From Rheinheimera riviphila (GTDB taxonomy: Bacteria; Pseudomonadota; Gammaproteobacteria; Enterobacterales; Alteromonadaceae), in contig NZ_SACS01000018.1 of assembly GCF_004005945.1 (NCBI RefSeq), positions 1-64,000 on the forward strand: a stretch of 64,000 nucleotides of DNA, read 5' to 3'. Shown here one piece after another: positions 55,269 through 64,000 of this stretch (positions are counted from its first letter, which is position 1; the number at the start of each line of letters is the position of its first letter). The translations under genes were made by a program, and so were the position numbers. The notes beneath the pieces were generated by a model. The model made no database searches. It saw only the letters and a list, made by a program, of their open reading frames with translations, and was not told where the DNA came from.

Positions 55269-56960
55269 TTAAGGCATCAAAAAAGTCCGATAAGCCCTAT
55301 TCCCACTCACCAGTTGATAAGGATATCCAAGCGCCTCCAAATGCCCTTCAATCTCCGCCGGATCAGCAATCTCAAACCCTGCCAATACATCACCAGTCGC
55401 GGCGCCATGGTTGCGGTAATGGAACAAAGTGATATTCCACTTCTCGCCCAAGGTGTTGAGGAAGTTCATTAACGCACCGGGATATTCCGGGAAGTTAAAT
55501 TGGTAGACCTGCTCTTGCACTAAACGTGGTGGCATGCCGCCGATCATGTAGCGGACGTGCAGTTTGGCGAGTTCGTCGTCGGAGAGGTCCTGGAAGTCGT
55601 AACCGGCGTCGAGCAGTGCCTGAGTCACTTGTTTTAGTTCTTCTGCGCCGCTGCGCAGTTTGATGCCGACAAAAATATGCGCTTTATTGTCCGAAGCATA
55701 CCGGTAGTTAAACTCGGTGATGGCGCGGCCGCCAAGCGTCTCGCAGAAGCGGCGGAAACTGCCTTTTTCTTCCGGAATGGTCACCGCAAACACCGCTTCT
55801 TTTTTCTCGCCGAGTTCACAGCGCTCGGACACGTAGCGCAGGGTATCAAAATTCAGGTTCGCGCCCGACAGCACAGCGGCAAAGTTTTGGCTGTGATCGG
55901 CGGTAGCGGCGTATTTTTTCAAACCCGCCAAGGCCAAAGCACCTGCCGGTTCAGCGACGGCGCGTAGGTCTTCAAAAATATCTTTAATGGCGGCGCAGAT
56001 TTCGTCGCTGGAAACTGTGACCACATCGTCGCAATACAGCTGCGCCAGCTTAAAGGTCTCGTTGCCGATACGTTTGACTGCCACACCGTCGGCGAATAAG
56101 CCGACTCTTGGCAAAGTGACCGGCGCGCCGTTCAGCATCGCCACTTCTAAACAATTGGCGTCATCGGGTTCGACGCCAATCACCCGCACATTCGGCAGCA
56201 CGGCTTTGATATAAACCGCCATGCCCGCCAGCAAACCACCGCCGCCGACCGGAATAAAGACCGCGTCTAGCTTGTTGTGCTGGGTCAGTAATTCTTTGGC
56301 GACTGTGCCCTGGCCTGCGATGACGTCGGCATCGTCGAACGGCGGAATGTATACCGCGCCTTGGGTTGCCGCCAGTTCAATGGCAAACCGGTTGGCTTCA
56401 TCAAAGGCCGTACCGTGCAGCATCACATGGCCACCGCGCGCGCGCACCGCCGCCACTTTAATTTCCGGCGTGGTGATGGGCATCACAATAGTGGCATTCA
56501 GGCCGAGCTTGCTGGCCGACATCGCCACGCCCTGGGCGTGATTGCCAGCCGAGGCACAGATCACACTCGGCGCTTCGGCGCTTTTATCACCAGCTGCCGC
56601 GGCGCTTGCTTTATGCTGCGTCGCCACTTTATGCAGTTTATGAAAAGCACCACGTAATTTAAACGAATACACCGGCTGGTGATCTTCACGTTTTAAATAC
56701 ACATGATGACCCAGCCGCTGCGCCAGTTTGGGCATGGCTTGCAGCGGCGTTTCCACCGCCGCCTGGTACACCGGCGACAGCAGAATTTCGCGCAAATACT
56801 GCTGTTGCAATGCTTGCGCTTCGCTTTCGGATAAATCGCTTGGCGGATAATTCGGGTTGCGGATTGATGCTGATGCTTGAACCGCATGAGTTTCAACCGA
56901 AAGCGTTTCGACCGCCGGATCGACCAATACCACCGAGTTTTTTAAGGCCGCCTGACTCAT
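55269..56960 (-). CDS. ilvA: threonine ammonia-lyase (threonine deaminase)
   Basis: A 563-residue PLP enzyme making 2-oxobutanoate from threonine, the first step to isoleucine. The N-terminus is extended by about 45 residues. K101 in [12 protein letters not shown] holds [14 protein letters not shown] and [12 protein letters not shown] follow. The C-terminal regulatory part (about 370-563) has two ACT-like domains for isoleucine feedback. Its ATG overlaps the ilvD stop (ATGA). Last gene of ilvGMDA; a broken copy of its end lies at 53.4-53.9 kb. Confidence 0.97.
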   Translation of the reverse strand: MSQAALKNSVVLVDPAVETLSVETHAVQASASIRNPNYPPSDLSESEAQALQQQYLREILLSPVYQAAVETPLQAMPKLAQRLGHHVYLKREDHQPVYSFKLRGAFHKLHKVATQHKASAAAAGDKSAEAPSVICASAGNHAQGVAMSASKLGLNATIVMPITTPEIKVAAVRARGGHVMLHGTAFDEANRFAIELAATQGAVYIPPFDDADVIAGQGTVAKELLTQHNKLDAVFIPVGGGGLLAGMAVYIKAVLPNVRVIGVEPDDANCLEVAMLNGAPVTLPRVGLFADGVAVKRIGNETFKLAQLYCDDVVTVSSDEICAAIKDIFEDLRAVAEPAGALALAGLKKYAATADHSQNFAAVLSGANLNFDTLRYVSERCELGEKKEAVFAVTIPEEKGSFRRFCETLGGRAITEFNYRYASDNKAHIFVGIKLRSGAEELKQVTQALLDAGYDFQDLSDDELAKLHVRYMIGGMPPRLVQEQVYQFNFPEYPGALMNFLNTLGEKWNITLFHYRNHGAATGDVLAGFEIADPAEIEGHLEALGYPYQLVSGNRAYRTFLMP

Positions 56961-58810
56961 ACATCTTCCAGCTTCGATAAATCGCGCACTGCACCTTTGT
57001 CGGCCGAGCTTGCCAATAAGGCGTAAGCTTTCAGCGCCGGGCTGACCGAGCGCACGCGATCAAGGGGTTTCCAGCCGAGTTTGCCTTTGGCGTTCATCGC
57101 ATCACGGCGGCGCTGTAATTCGGCGGCGTCGATACGAATTTGAATCGAGCGGTTTGGAATATCGATATCAATGCCGTCACCTTCCTGCACCAGCGCGATG
57201 GCGCCGCCGCTGGCTGCTTCTGGTGATACGTGGCCAATCGATAAACCCGAAGTGCCGCCCGAAAACCGGCCGTCGGTGATTAAGGCGCAAGCTTTGCCCA
57301 AACCCATCGATTTTAAGTAACTGGTTGGATACAACATTTCCTGCATACCCGGGCCGCCTTTTGGCCCTTCGTAGCGGATAATAACTACATCACCGGCCAC
57401 GACTTTGCCGGCCAGAATGGCCGCGACTGAATCGTCCTGGCTTTCAAAAATGCGCGCCACGCCTTTAAACACCAGGTTGTCTTTATCGACACCGGCAGTT
57501 TTGACGATACAGCCGTTCGGCGCTAAGTTGCCGTATAGCACGGCTAAACCGCCATCTTGTGAATAGGCGTTTTCTTTGCTGCGGATACAACCTTCAGCGC
57601 GGTCGTCGTCCAGACTTGGGTAACGGCAGCTTTGTGAAAAGGCCTGCGTCGTGCGGATCCCGGCAGGTCCTGCGCGGTAGAATTCTTTTACCGCTTCATC
57701 TTGCGTGGTCATGATGTCAAAGCGTTCTAACACATCGCCTAACGAGCTGCCCGCTACGTGTGGTGTATTGGGGTTCAATAAACCAGCACGATTGAGTTCG
57801 GCCAGAATGGCAATCACGCCGCCTGCTCGGTGCACATCTTCCATATGATATTTTTGCGTCGACGGCGCCACTTTGGATAAATGCGGCACGATGCGCGATA
57901 AACGGTCGATATCGTTCATACCAAAATCGACTTCGGCTTCAATGGCGGCAGCGAGTAAATGCAGCACCGTATTGGTGGAGCCGCCCATCGCGATATCCAG
58001 CATCATGGCGTTTTCAAAGGCAGTTTTATTGGCGATGGAGCGTGGCAGTGCGCTCACATCATCGTTTTTATACCAGCGGTTGCACAGGTCCATAATGCGC
58101 GAACCGGCACTGATAAACAGCGCTTTACGGTCGCTATGGGTGGCCAGCATCGAACCATTGCCCGGTTGGCCTAAACCTAATGCTTCTACCAAACAGTTCA
58201 TCGAGTTGGCGGTAAACATGCCCGAGCAGGAGCCGCAGGTTGGACAGGCGCTTTTTTCAATTTTTTCGCTGTCTTCGTCACTGACGTTGGGGTTAGCCGC
58301 TGAGACCATGGCGTCGACCAGATCGAGTTTGATAATTTGATCAGACAGCTTGGTTTTACCGGCTTCCATCGGCCCGCCTGAGACAAAAATGGCTGGGATA
58401 TTCAGGCGCAGCGCGGCCATCAACATGCCAGGGGTGATTTTGTCGCAGTTGGAGATACAGACCATGGCGTCGGCGCAGTGGCCGTTGACCATATATTCGA
58501 CCGAGTCGGCAATGATTTCACGCGACGGCAGGCTGTACAACATACCGCCGTGGCCCATCGCGATGCCGTCATCGATGGCGATGGTATTAAATTCTTTGGC
58601 GATACCGCCCGCTTCTTCAATGGCTTCGGCCACTAGTTTGCCGAGATCGCGTAAATGCACATGACCCGGCACAAATTGGGTAAAAGAGTTCACCACGGCG
58701 ATGATTGGCTTACCGAAATCGGTATCTTTGACGCCGGTAGCGCGCCATAAAGCGCGGGCGCCCGCCATATTGCGGCCTTCGGTGGTGGTGGCTGAACGTA
58801 ATTTAGGCAT
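56957..58810 (-). CDS. ilvD: dihydroxy-acid dehydratase
   Basis: A 617-residue Fe-S dehydratase that forms the 2-oxo acids of valine and isoleucine. Cluster-binding cysteines lie in [12 protein letters not shown] and [39 protein letters not shown] in the C-terminal domain is typical. Standard length. The start precedes [19 protein letters not shown]. It is followed by ilvA with a four-base overlap and preceded by ilvM after a BIME-containing gap. Confidence 0.98.
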   Translation of the reverse strand: MPKLRSATTTEGRNMAGARALWRATGVKDTDFGKPIIAVVNSFTQFVPGHVHLRDLGKLVAEAIEEAGGIAKEFNTIAIDDGIAMGHGGMLYSLPSREIIADSVEYMVNGHCADAMVCISNCDKITPGMLMAALRLNIPAIFVSGGPMEAGKTKLSDQIIKLDLVDAMVSAANPNVSDEDSEKIEKSACPTCGSCSGMFTANSMNCLVEALGLGQPGNGSMLATHSDRKALFISAGSRIMDLCNRWYKNDDVSALPRSIANKTAFENAMMLDIAMGGSTNTVLHLLAAAIEAEVDFGMNDIDRLSRIVPHLSKVAPSTQKYHMEDVHRAGGVIAILAELNRAGLLNPNTPHVAGSSLGDVLERFDIMTTQDEAVKEFYRAGPAGIRTTQAFSQSCRYPSLDDDRAEGCIRSKENAYSQDGGLAVLYGNLAPNGCIVKTAGVDKDNLVFKGVARIFESQDDSVAAILAGKVVAGDVVIIRYEGPKGGPGMQEMLYPTSYLKSMGLGKACALITDGRFSGGTSGLSIGHVSPEAASGGAIALVQEGDGIDIDIPNRSIQIRIDAAELQRRRDAMNAKGKLGWKPLDRVRSVSPALKAYALLASSADKGAVRDLSKLEDV

Positions 58811-59023
58811 GCGGTTTACTCCTGCATTTCTTTAAAAATAGGCTGACGTGTTGTTCAAGGCTCGTCAGCGGATAATTGTGCAAATTGTTCAGGGCCACTT
58901 GGTTGTTTGCCATCGCCTGTAGCGATAGTCGTGCCGGGCTTTGCCCGTGCTGTTATGGGTCGAGCTTATTCTATAGTCTTTTTTCGAAACAATTAGTTTT
59001 GTTATTCGATGGTGTTTTCGTAC

Positions 59024-59132
59024 GGCGTACTACCCTTCGGGTGAGTACGCCCTACTGTGGTACGACGAATTTTTCATAAAGCGTATGTCCATCGAGCGTA
59101 GGGCGTACTCACCGCGTTCGCGGTAGTACGCC
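59024..59132. repeat. paired REP elements in inverted orientation
   Basis: In the 352-base gap between ilvM and ilvD, a GGCGTACTACCC...GGGTGAGTACGCC palindrome (59024-59053) faces a second, oppositely oriented one (about 59096-59132). Same family as the array at the start of the window. It sits inside the ilv operon and could shape or stabilise the transcript. Confidence 0.85.
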
Positions 59133-59162
59133 GAACATGCCGAAAGCCCAAAAAACACTCCA

Positions 59163-59438
59163 TCAAGCCCGCAGCGCAGCCGTGGCTGGTGCATGCAATT
59201 CCAGATGCTGTACATCGTATAACTTATTCAGCTGTGCCGTCAGCAGGCTGATTGGTTTGTCGCTTAGAATATTTAAAGTCACTAATAAACCATTGTTGTC
59301 GGCCAGTGGTTTCATTTCCAGGCCGCACAGTTGAAAACCGCGGTAACGGGTGACTTGTAATAACCGCTCTACGGCCACCACTTCCAGGCCGGTCTGGATG
59401 GTTAAGGTATGTTGGGTGCTCATTGAATTGGTGCTCAT
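59163..59438 (-). CDS. ilvM: acetolactate synthase II small subunit
   Basis: A 91-residue ACT-domain subunit (HTLTIQTGLEVVAVERLLQV, RYRGFQLCGLEMKPLADNNG, LLVTLNILSDKPISLLTAQL). It starts two bases after the ilvG stop. It stabilises and regulates the large subunit. The frame extends upstream inside ilvG to 59510, but the ATG at 59438 fits the family length. Confidence 0.93.
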   Translation of the reverse strand: MSTNSMSTQHTLTIQTGLEVVAVERLLQVTRYRGFQLCGLEMKPLADNNGLLVTLNILSDKPISLLTAQLNKLYDVQHLELHAPATAALRA

Positions 59439-59440
59439 GG

Positions 59441-61108
59441 TTAATCTTCCCACTGTGGCAAATCGGTCATCATGTCGTGGTTGGCGGCGCCTGGTGGTAC
59501 TAACGGCCAAACGTTGTCGGTTTCATCAATCCGAACATGCAATAAATACGGGCCGGGCCAGGTGAACATGGCGTCGAGCGCGTCGGCGACTTCGTCTTTG
59601 CGGCTGATGCTGTGGCCCGGAATGGCAAAAGCGGCGGCCAGCGATACAAAATCCGGGTTATCCGATAAATCGGTTTCGCTATAACGGCCATTAAAAAACA
59701 GCTGCTGCCACTGTTTCACCATGCCAAGGCGCTGGTTGTCGATCACCACAATTTTCACCGGCAAACGGAAGCGTTTGATGGTGGCCAGTTCCTGCACATT
59801 CATCATAAAAGAGCCATCGCCGCTGACTACAATCGAGGTATCGTTCGGCCGCGAGATTTTCGCGCCAATCGCCGCCGGCAAACCAAAACCCATAGTCCCC
59901 AGGCCACCGCTGCTTAAATGATTGCGCGGGGTGTTAAAGCTCATATGCTGCGCCACCCACATCTGGTGCTGGCCCACGTCGCAGCTGACCACCGAATTGT
60001 CCGGCATCCGCTCGCTCAGTTGTTTCAACAGCAACGGCGCATAGATCCGCTCGCCCGGATGATCGTACCGCCAGCCGTGTTGCAGCTTCAGATTCAGACA
60101 ATGTTGTTGCCAGTCGGCGCAATTGGTTGCCACCGCCATTTGTGGCAGTAACGCGCGTAAATCGCCGAGCATGGCGCAGTCGGCACGGCGTAATTTATTC
60201 AGTTCGGCGGGGTCGATATCGATATGAATAACCTTGGCTTCAGGCGCGAATTTCTGCAAATTGCCGGTGACGCGATCGTCAAACCGCGCGCCTAAGCAAA
60301 TCAGTAAATCGGTTTGTTGCACCGCGATATTCGCCGCCTGAGTGCCGTGCATGCCCAGCATACTTAAATAATACGGATTGCTTTTATCGACCGAGCCCAT
60401 GGCTTTTAAGGTAGTCACGCTTGGCATGCCGGTGGTTTGCAAGAAGTCATGCAGCTCGGTCAAAGCACCCGCCATATGCACGCCGCCGCCAATGTAAACG
60501 ATTGGTTTCTTGGCGCTGGCGATCAGCTCGCGGGCTAATTGCAGTTGCTGCAATGGCAATACAGCCTGGGAAGTTTCCACCGCCGCCAACGAGCGTGGGG
60601 CAACATACTCAACCTGCGCCAGCTGCACGTCTTTTGGAATATCGACCAGCACCGGTCCCGGCCGACCGCTTTGCGCCAGCACAAAGGCCTGACGTAAGGT
60701 GTCAGCTAAGTCATTGACATTTTTCACTAAAAAGCTGTGTTTGGTCACCGTCAGCGATAAACCCAGTACATCCACTTCCTGAAACGCATCAGTGCCAGCA
60801 ACGGCTTGCGACACCTGACCGGTGATGGCAACTACCGGCACAGAATCCAGCAAAGCATCGGCTAATGAAGTGATGAGGTTGGTCGCACCAGGGCCTGAAG
60901 TCGCCATACAGACGCCGGTTTTACCGGACGCGCGGGCAAAACCAATGGCGGAAAAGGCGCCGCCTTGTTCGTGGCGACAGAGGTAATGTTTGACCGGGCT
61001 TTGGTAGAGCGCGTCGTAAATCGGCATGATAGCGCCGCCAGGATAGCCAAAAATGCTCTCCACACCGTGCTCTGTCAGCAACTTGATCACTAATTCCGCG
61101 CCCGTCAT
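59441..61108 (-). CDS. ilvG: acetolactate synthase II large subunit
   Basis: A 555-residue TPP- and FAD-dependent enzyme that condenses pyruvate with pyruvate or 2-oxobutanoate. The catalytic Glu is E47 in [17 protein letters not shown]; the TPP motif is [18 protein letters not shown]. Complete and intact, so unlike the frameshifted ilvG of E. coli K-12. First structural gene after the leader; ilvM follows at two bases. Confidence 0.98.
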   Translation of the reverse strand: MTGAELVIKLLTEHGVESIFGYPGGAIMPIYDALYQSPVKHYLCRHEQGGAFSAIGFARASGKTGVCMATSGPGATNLITSLADALLDSVPVVAITGQVSQAVAGTDAFQEVDVLGLSLTVTKHSFLVKNVNDLADTLRQAFVLAQSGRPGPVLVDIPKDVQLAQVEYVAPRSLAAVETSQAVLPLQQLQLARELIASAKKPIVYIGGGVHMAGALTELHDFLQTTGMPSVTTLKAMGSVDKSNPYYLSMLGMHGTQAANIAVQQTDLLICLGARFDDRVTGNLQKFAPEAKVIHIDIDPAELNKLRRADCAMLGDLRALLPQMAVATNCADWQQHCLNLKLQHGWRYDHPGERIYAPLLLKQLSERMPDNSVVSCDVGQHQMWVAQHMSFNTPRNHLSSGGLGTMGFGLPAAIGAKISRPNDTSIVVSGDGSFMMNVQELATIKRFRLPVKIVVIDNQRLGMVKQWQQLFFNGRYSETDLSDNPDFVSLAAAFAIPGHSISRKDEVADALDAMFTWPGPYLLHVRIDETDNVWPLVPPGAANHDMMTDLPQWED

Positions 61109-61169
61109 ACCTTTTCCTTTTTTCCTGACTTACATTTGACCTGCTGCTCAACACATTTTCACAGGCCCT

Positions 61170-61210
61170 AAAACGACAAAACCCCCGGACCTTTCGGTGC
61201 GGGGGTTTTG
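61170..61210 (-). terminator. ilv attenuator terminator
   Basis: An 11-base-pair stem CAAAACCCCCG/CGGGGGTTTTG (61177-61187 and 61200-61210) with a short extra pairing in its loop, followed by a U-rich run on the minus strand. It lies between the ilvL leader and ilvG, the position of an attenuator. Confidence 0.92.
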
Positions 61211-61230
61211 CTGGTATCTGGTTTCTTCGT

Positions 61231-61320
61231 CTATCTGAAACCCAAACGGCAGCCCCCGCGGCGACTAATAATCACCACGACGAGGACCACAATAATGTTC
61301 AGGTTGTTTACTAAATTCAT
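61231..61320 (-). CDS. ilvL: ilv operon leader peptide
   Basis: A 29-residue peptide rich in branched-chain residues: MNLVNNLNIIVVLVVVIIS then RRGGCRLGFR. Of its 29 residues, 15 are Ile, Val or Leu. Stalling here when charged tRNAs are scarce should prevent the downstream terminator. Too short for standard gene finders. Confidence 0.92.
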   Translation of the reverse strand: MNLVNNLNIIVVLVVVIISRRGGCRLGFR

Positions 61321-61392
61321 TTTGGTATTAATAACTCTGTTGGTTATCTATTGAAACAAGTTGCCCAGCGGAGCTGGTGCGAATGACTATTA

Positions 61393-61421
61393 GAAATAGC
61401 CGTCTGAAAGGCCTAAGTCAA
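61393..61421 (-). promoter_or_regulatory. possible ilv operon promoter
   Basis: On the minus strand TTGACT (61416-61421) and TATTTC (61393-61398) are 17 bases apart, about 75 bases before ilvL. The -10 box is weak. The wider gap 61321-61614 shows repeated AATAGCCGT segments; nothing else was recognised. Confidence 0.45.
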
Positions 61422-61614
61422 TCGTTTTTTTGCTTTAAGTCGAAAATAGCCGTTCAAATGGCTATTGGCGGCCGCTGAATGTTAAATAAACAGCATTTCA
61501 GGGAAAGATGTAACCAGTTTCGACCGCTGTTTCACGCTGGCAAGCCAAGCGACAATTGAGTAGACTCAAATCAGCAACCTCATTCACCTTCGCCGCCGGA
61601 GCTGTGCACAAGCG

Positions 61615-61875
61615 ATGGATCAACTCGAGCTATTCGACTTACCCAACCCCTGCATTGGGGTCTGCCAAAGCAATAATCGCGGTTATTGCATTGGGTGTCT
61701 GCGCTCGCGGGATGAACGTTTTAACTGGCCGCAAAAACCAGCAGCGGAACGGGCTAAAATTCTGAAACTGCTGGAACAACGCCGCGCCCGCCGTGATGCC
61801 GCGCGCCTCGCCGGAAAACCAGATAGCGGCTTTGAAGCCGACCAAACGCCTTTTACCCCCGACTTATTCGGCTGA
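61615..61875 (+). CDS. DUF1289-family small cysteine protein
   Basis: An 86-residue protein with the DUF1289 cysteine pattern PNPCIGVCQSNNRGYCIGC (C13, C17, C25, C28) followed by a Trp-containing RFNWPQKPAAERAKIL helix. It may bind a metal or iron-sulfur cluster. It lies 39 bases upstream of the sensor kinase frame. The frame is short but well formed. Confidence 0.88.
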   Translation: MDQLELFDLPNPCIGVCQSNNRGYCIGCLRSRDERFNWPQKPAAERAKILKLLEQRRARRDAARLAGKPDSGFEADQTPFTPDLFG

Positions 61876-61914
61876 TTTGCGGCCAGATTTCACTGCAACT
61901 GATTTGCCTAATAT

Positions 61915-63648
61915 TTGCCTAATATTGCCGCACTCTATACATTTAAAGCTGGATACAGCTTACCGGATCACTCCTTGACCAAAGCACCCGAAAATTCGTC
62001 CAGCGCCACTGCCCGCGCCGACTTACAACAACAACTGCTGGCAATCAAACATCGCTTTGTCGATGCTATCTGGCGCAGTTTTATTATCATCATTTTGATT
62101 GGGGTGCCGCTGTCGGTTTCGCGTTCCTTTACCAGCGGCTGGTTACCGATTTATACCCTGCATCTGGCTTATGGTCTATTGATTATCCTGATTGCACTGA
62201 ACACCAAACGTTTGTCATTGCCGCTGAAATCCATGTTGTTGCTGTTTACGTTCTGGCTGATTGGGGTGCCGGGGATCTTCACTTTTGGCATGGCATCACC
62301 CGGCGTTTGGTGGCTGGTAGCCAGTTGCCTGGTGGCGCATGTGCTGTATTCCATCAGAGTCGCTATTGCTATGGCACTGCTGACGCTGCTGACCTTAAGT
62401 CTGATCGCCTTTGGTTTTGTCAGTGGCCTGTTGCAACTGCAGGTCGATGCCAATGTCTATTTGCGGCAGGCGTCGTCCTGGGCGACTTATATTATTGTCA
62501 ATTCAGTGATGTTTTTTGTGGTGATCCGCGCGCTGCTGTCGTACAACGAAGCCAGTAAAGTCACCACCAAACACCAGTTCCGGCAATGGATTGACGATTT
62601 ACCTCTGGGCGTTTTAGTTCGCGACAAAAACGGTCAGCCGTACTATCAAAACCAGGCCGCCAACTCCATGCTTGGCCCGTTATTGCAGCCTGATGCCAGT
62701 GGCAATGACAAAGTGGTGATCAGTGGCACCGAACTGCCTTACCCACCGCAGGATATGCCGGGCATGCGCGCCCTTCGTGGTGAAACCTGCATTGTCGACG
62801 ATATCGAAATCATTCAAGAGGGTCAGCGCCGCCAACTGCAAGCCTGGGGTCGCCCCGGTTACAACGCTGATGGCGAACTGGCGTATGGCATTGCTTCGTT
62901 TCAGGATATTACCGAACGCAAGCGGCTGGCGCTGTTAAAAGACCAATTTGTCTCCACCGTCAGCCACGAACTGCGGACGCCACTGACCTCCATTCGCGGG
63001 GCGCTGGGGTTAATTTTAGGCAATACGCTGGGTGAGCCGCCGCCCAAAATGCTGAATATGCTGCAAATTGCTAATCAAAATTCGCAGCGCTTATTGCGGA
63101 TCGTCAATGACATTCTGGACTTACAAAAGATTGAAGCCAATCAGCTGGAATATCAGTTTCAGCCGGTTGATTTGGCGCAGCTGCTGCACGATGCCGTGCT
63201 GGAACTTGAAAGTTACGCCAGCGCGCATCAGGTGAGTTTTCATGTCACCGTCACTGCTACAGACGCCACTTTGACGGCTGATCCTAACCGGCTGATGCAA
63301 GTGTTGGCGAATCTGATGTCAAACGCCGCCAAATTTTCACCCGCCAACAGCAGCGTGTCGTTGCATCTGGAACAGACCACACCGGATCAACTGCGCCTGA
63401 CCGTCACCGATCAGGGGCAGGGCATTCCGGATAGCTTTAAAACGAGGATTTTTCAGCCTTTTAGTCAGTCAGACGCCGCCGACAACCGCGCTCGCGGTGG
63501 CACCGGGCTTGGTCTGACCATCAGTAAAGCGATAGTCGAAAAACATGGCGGACAGATCCGCTATGTGAGCGCGACTGGCGAAGGCAGCAGTTTTATTATT
63601 GATTTACCGAGGCAACGGCGAGAGCAGCCCGAACTGCCGCAAGATTAA
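61915..63648 (+). CDS. membrane sensor histidine kinase
   Basis: About 577 residues: six to seven membrane segments (about 50-205), a PAS domain (about 220-340, QFRQWIDDLPLGVLVRDKNG), the dimerisation helix with the phospho-acceptor in TVSHELRTPLTSIR (H351), and an ATPase domain (LMQVLANLMSNAAKFSPANS, GGTGLGLTISKAIVEKHGGQ). No partner response regulator lies in the window, so it is probably an orphan or works with a distant partner. The start is uncertain: the frame opens with TTG at 61915, and another TTG lies at 61975. Confidence 0.9.
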   Translation: MPNIAALYTFKAGYSLPDHSLTKAPENSSSATARADLQQQLLAIKHRFVDAIWRSFIIIILIGVPLSVSRSFTSGWLPIYTLHLAYGLLIILIALNTKRLSLPLKSMLLLFTFWLIGVPGIFTFGMASPGVWWLVASCLVAHVLYSIRVAIAMALLTLLTLSLIAFGFVSGLLQLQVDANVYLRQASSWATYIIVNSVMFFVVIRALLSYNEASKVTTKHQFRQWIDDLPLGVLVRDKNGQPYYQNQAANSMLGPLLQPDASGNDKVVISGTELPYPPQDMPGMRALRGETCIVDDIEIIQEGQRRQLQAWGRPGYNADGELAYGIASFQDITERKRLALLKDQFVSTVSHELRTPLTSIRGALGLILGNTLGEPPPKMLNMLQIANQNSQRLLRIVNDILDLQKIEANQLEYQFQPVDLAQLLHDAVLELESYASAHQVSFHVTVTATDATLTADPNRLMQVLANLMSNAAKFSPANSSVSLHLEQTTPDQLRLTVTDQGQGIPDSFKTRIFQPFSQSDAADNRARGGTGLGLTISKAIVEKHGGQIRYVSATGEGSSFIIDLPRQRREQPELPQD

Positions 63649-63697
63649 ACTTGCGGCAGGTGTTCGAACCTTTTGTTGTGATCGTGAGTTGTGATGG

Positions 63698-64000
63698 CTA
63701 GTTGTGATAAATCCGCAGCTGCCACGGCGCAATGGTGGCGGCAGCAGCAGGGTCAGCCTGTTCAGTCCACACCAACTGATAACTACTATCCGGCAACTGG
63801 GCGGCGGTTAAGATCTGCGGTTCCGCCGACAGATTCAGCACAAATACCGTGCTTTTGCCGTTTAGTTGCCGGGTGATTTGCAGCAACTTGCCCGAGGCAT
63901 CGGCAGTGGCTTGATATTCACCAGCTACACCTAACTCCGACCGCTGTTTTTTCAGCTGGATCAGTGTTTTATACAAGGACCACAACGAAGTGGCTTGTTG
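63698..64000 (-). CDS. alpha-glucosidase C-terminal end (partial)
   Basis: The last 100 residues of a GH13-type protein, open to the window edge. QQATSLWSLYKTLIQLKKQR resembles the end of the catalytic barrel, and FVLNLSAEPQIL to the end the C-terminal beta-domain of alpha-glucosidases. The catalytic residues lie outside the window. With the secreted amylase it may serve maltodextrin breakdown. Confidence 0.7.
   Translation of the reverse strand, partial: QQATSLWSLYKTLIQLKKQRSELGVAGEYQATADASGKLLQITRQLNGKSTVFVLNLSAEPQILTAAQLPDSSYQLVWTEQADPAAAATIAPWQLRIYHN

Overview
The window looks like chromosomal DNA of a free-living, probably aquatic gammaproteobacterium of the Rheinheimera/Alishewanella type. 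The evidence is an ilvGMDA-type operon with a leader peptide, a divergent ampR/ampC pair, a divergent yeiE/yeiH-type pair, a periplasmic KatG, a secreted chloride-type alpha-amylase, PA2778/PA2779-type proteins and REP/BIME-like repeats. The genus is an inference from gene content. No rRNA, tRNA, CRISPR array, prophage or complete insertion sequence was recognised.

Layout. 0-16 kb: a 120-bp BIME-like tandem array, then mostly single metabolic or housekeeping genes (GlpD-like oxidoreductase, degenerate HD-GYP-like protein, periplasmic binding protein, YdjM-like membrane protein, glycosyltransferase, acetyltransferase, YajD, M14 peptidase, a second signal-peptidase-like protein, LysR/YeiH pair, OmpA-family protein with a duplicated domain, nitroreductase, thioesterase). 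16-32 kb: BIME repeats, katG, ilvE, a MarR/MATE efflux operon, a ParDE module with a clear promoter/operator, YdbS/YdbT-like PH-domain proteins, an alpha-amylase, two PHB-depolymerase-like esterases, a HepT/MntA toxin-antitoxin module, an FKBP isomerase and ampC/ampR. 32-41 kb: envelope genes, including a calcineurin-like phosphatase, a DUF2845 protein, the PA2779/PA2778 pair, two unknown lipoproteins, a CsgG/DUF4810/DUF799 lipoprotein operon and a Spo0M-like protein.

41-53 kb is the accessory region. Between 41.0 and 48.5 kb, small single-gene or TA modules are separated by one to three copies of a 16-bp unit (consensus about TGTCCAAGATTACTGG). The copies always have the same orientation and often lie within a few bases of a stop codon, so the region looks like a cassette array, although no integrase or recognisable attC site is visible. 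It is followed by a HipA-like kinase/DUF3037 pair, a HEPN protein with an RX4H motif, and a strikingly AT-rich P-loop ATPase with a zinc ribbon and a likely winged helix. These last genes are the best candidates for a poorly described defence or stress system.

53-61.4 kb holds branched-chain amino acid synthesis on the minus strand: leader peptide ilvL and attenuator, then ilvG, ilvM, ilvD and ilvA, with ilvE located separately at 18.9 kb. Downstream of ilvA lies a GC-rich TPR/aspartyl hydroxylase gene, and beyond it a broken second copy of the ilvA 3' end, which suggests an insertion or duplication at that site. The window ends with a DUF1289 protein, a sensor histidine kinase and the C-terminal end of a likely alpha-glucosidase.
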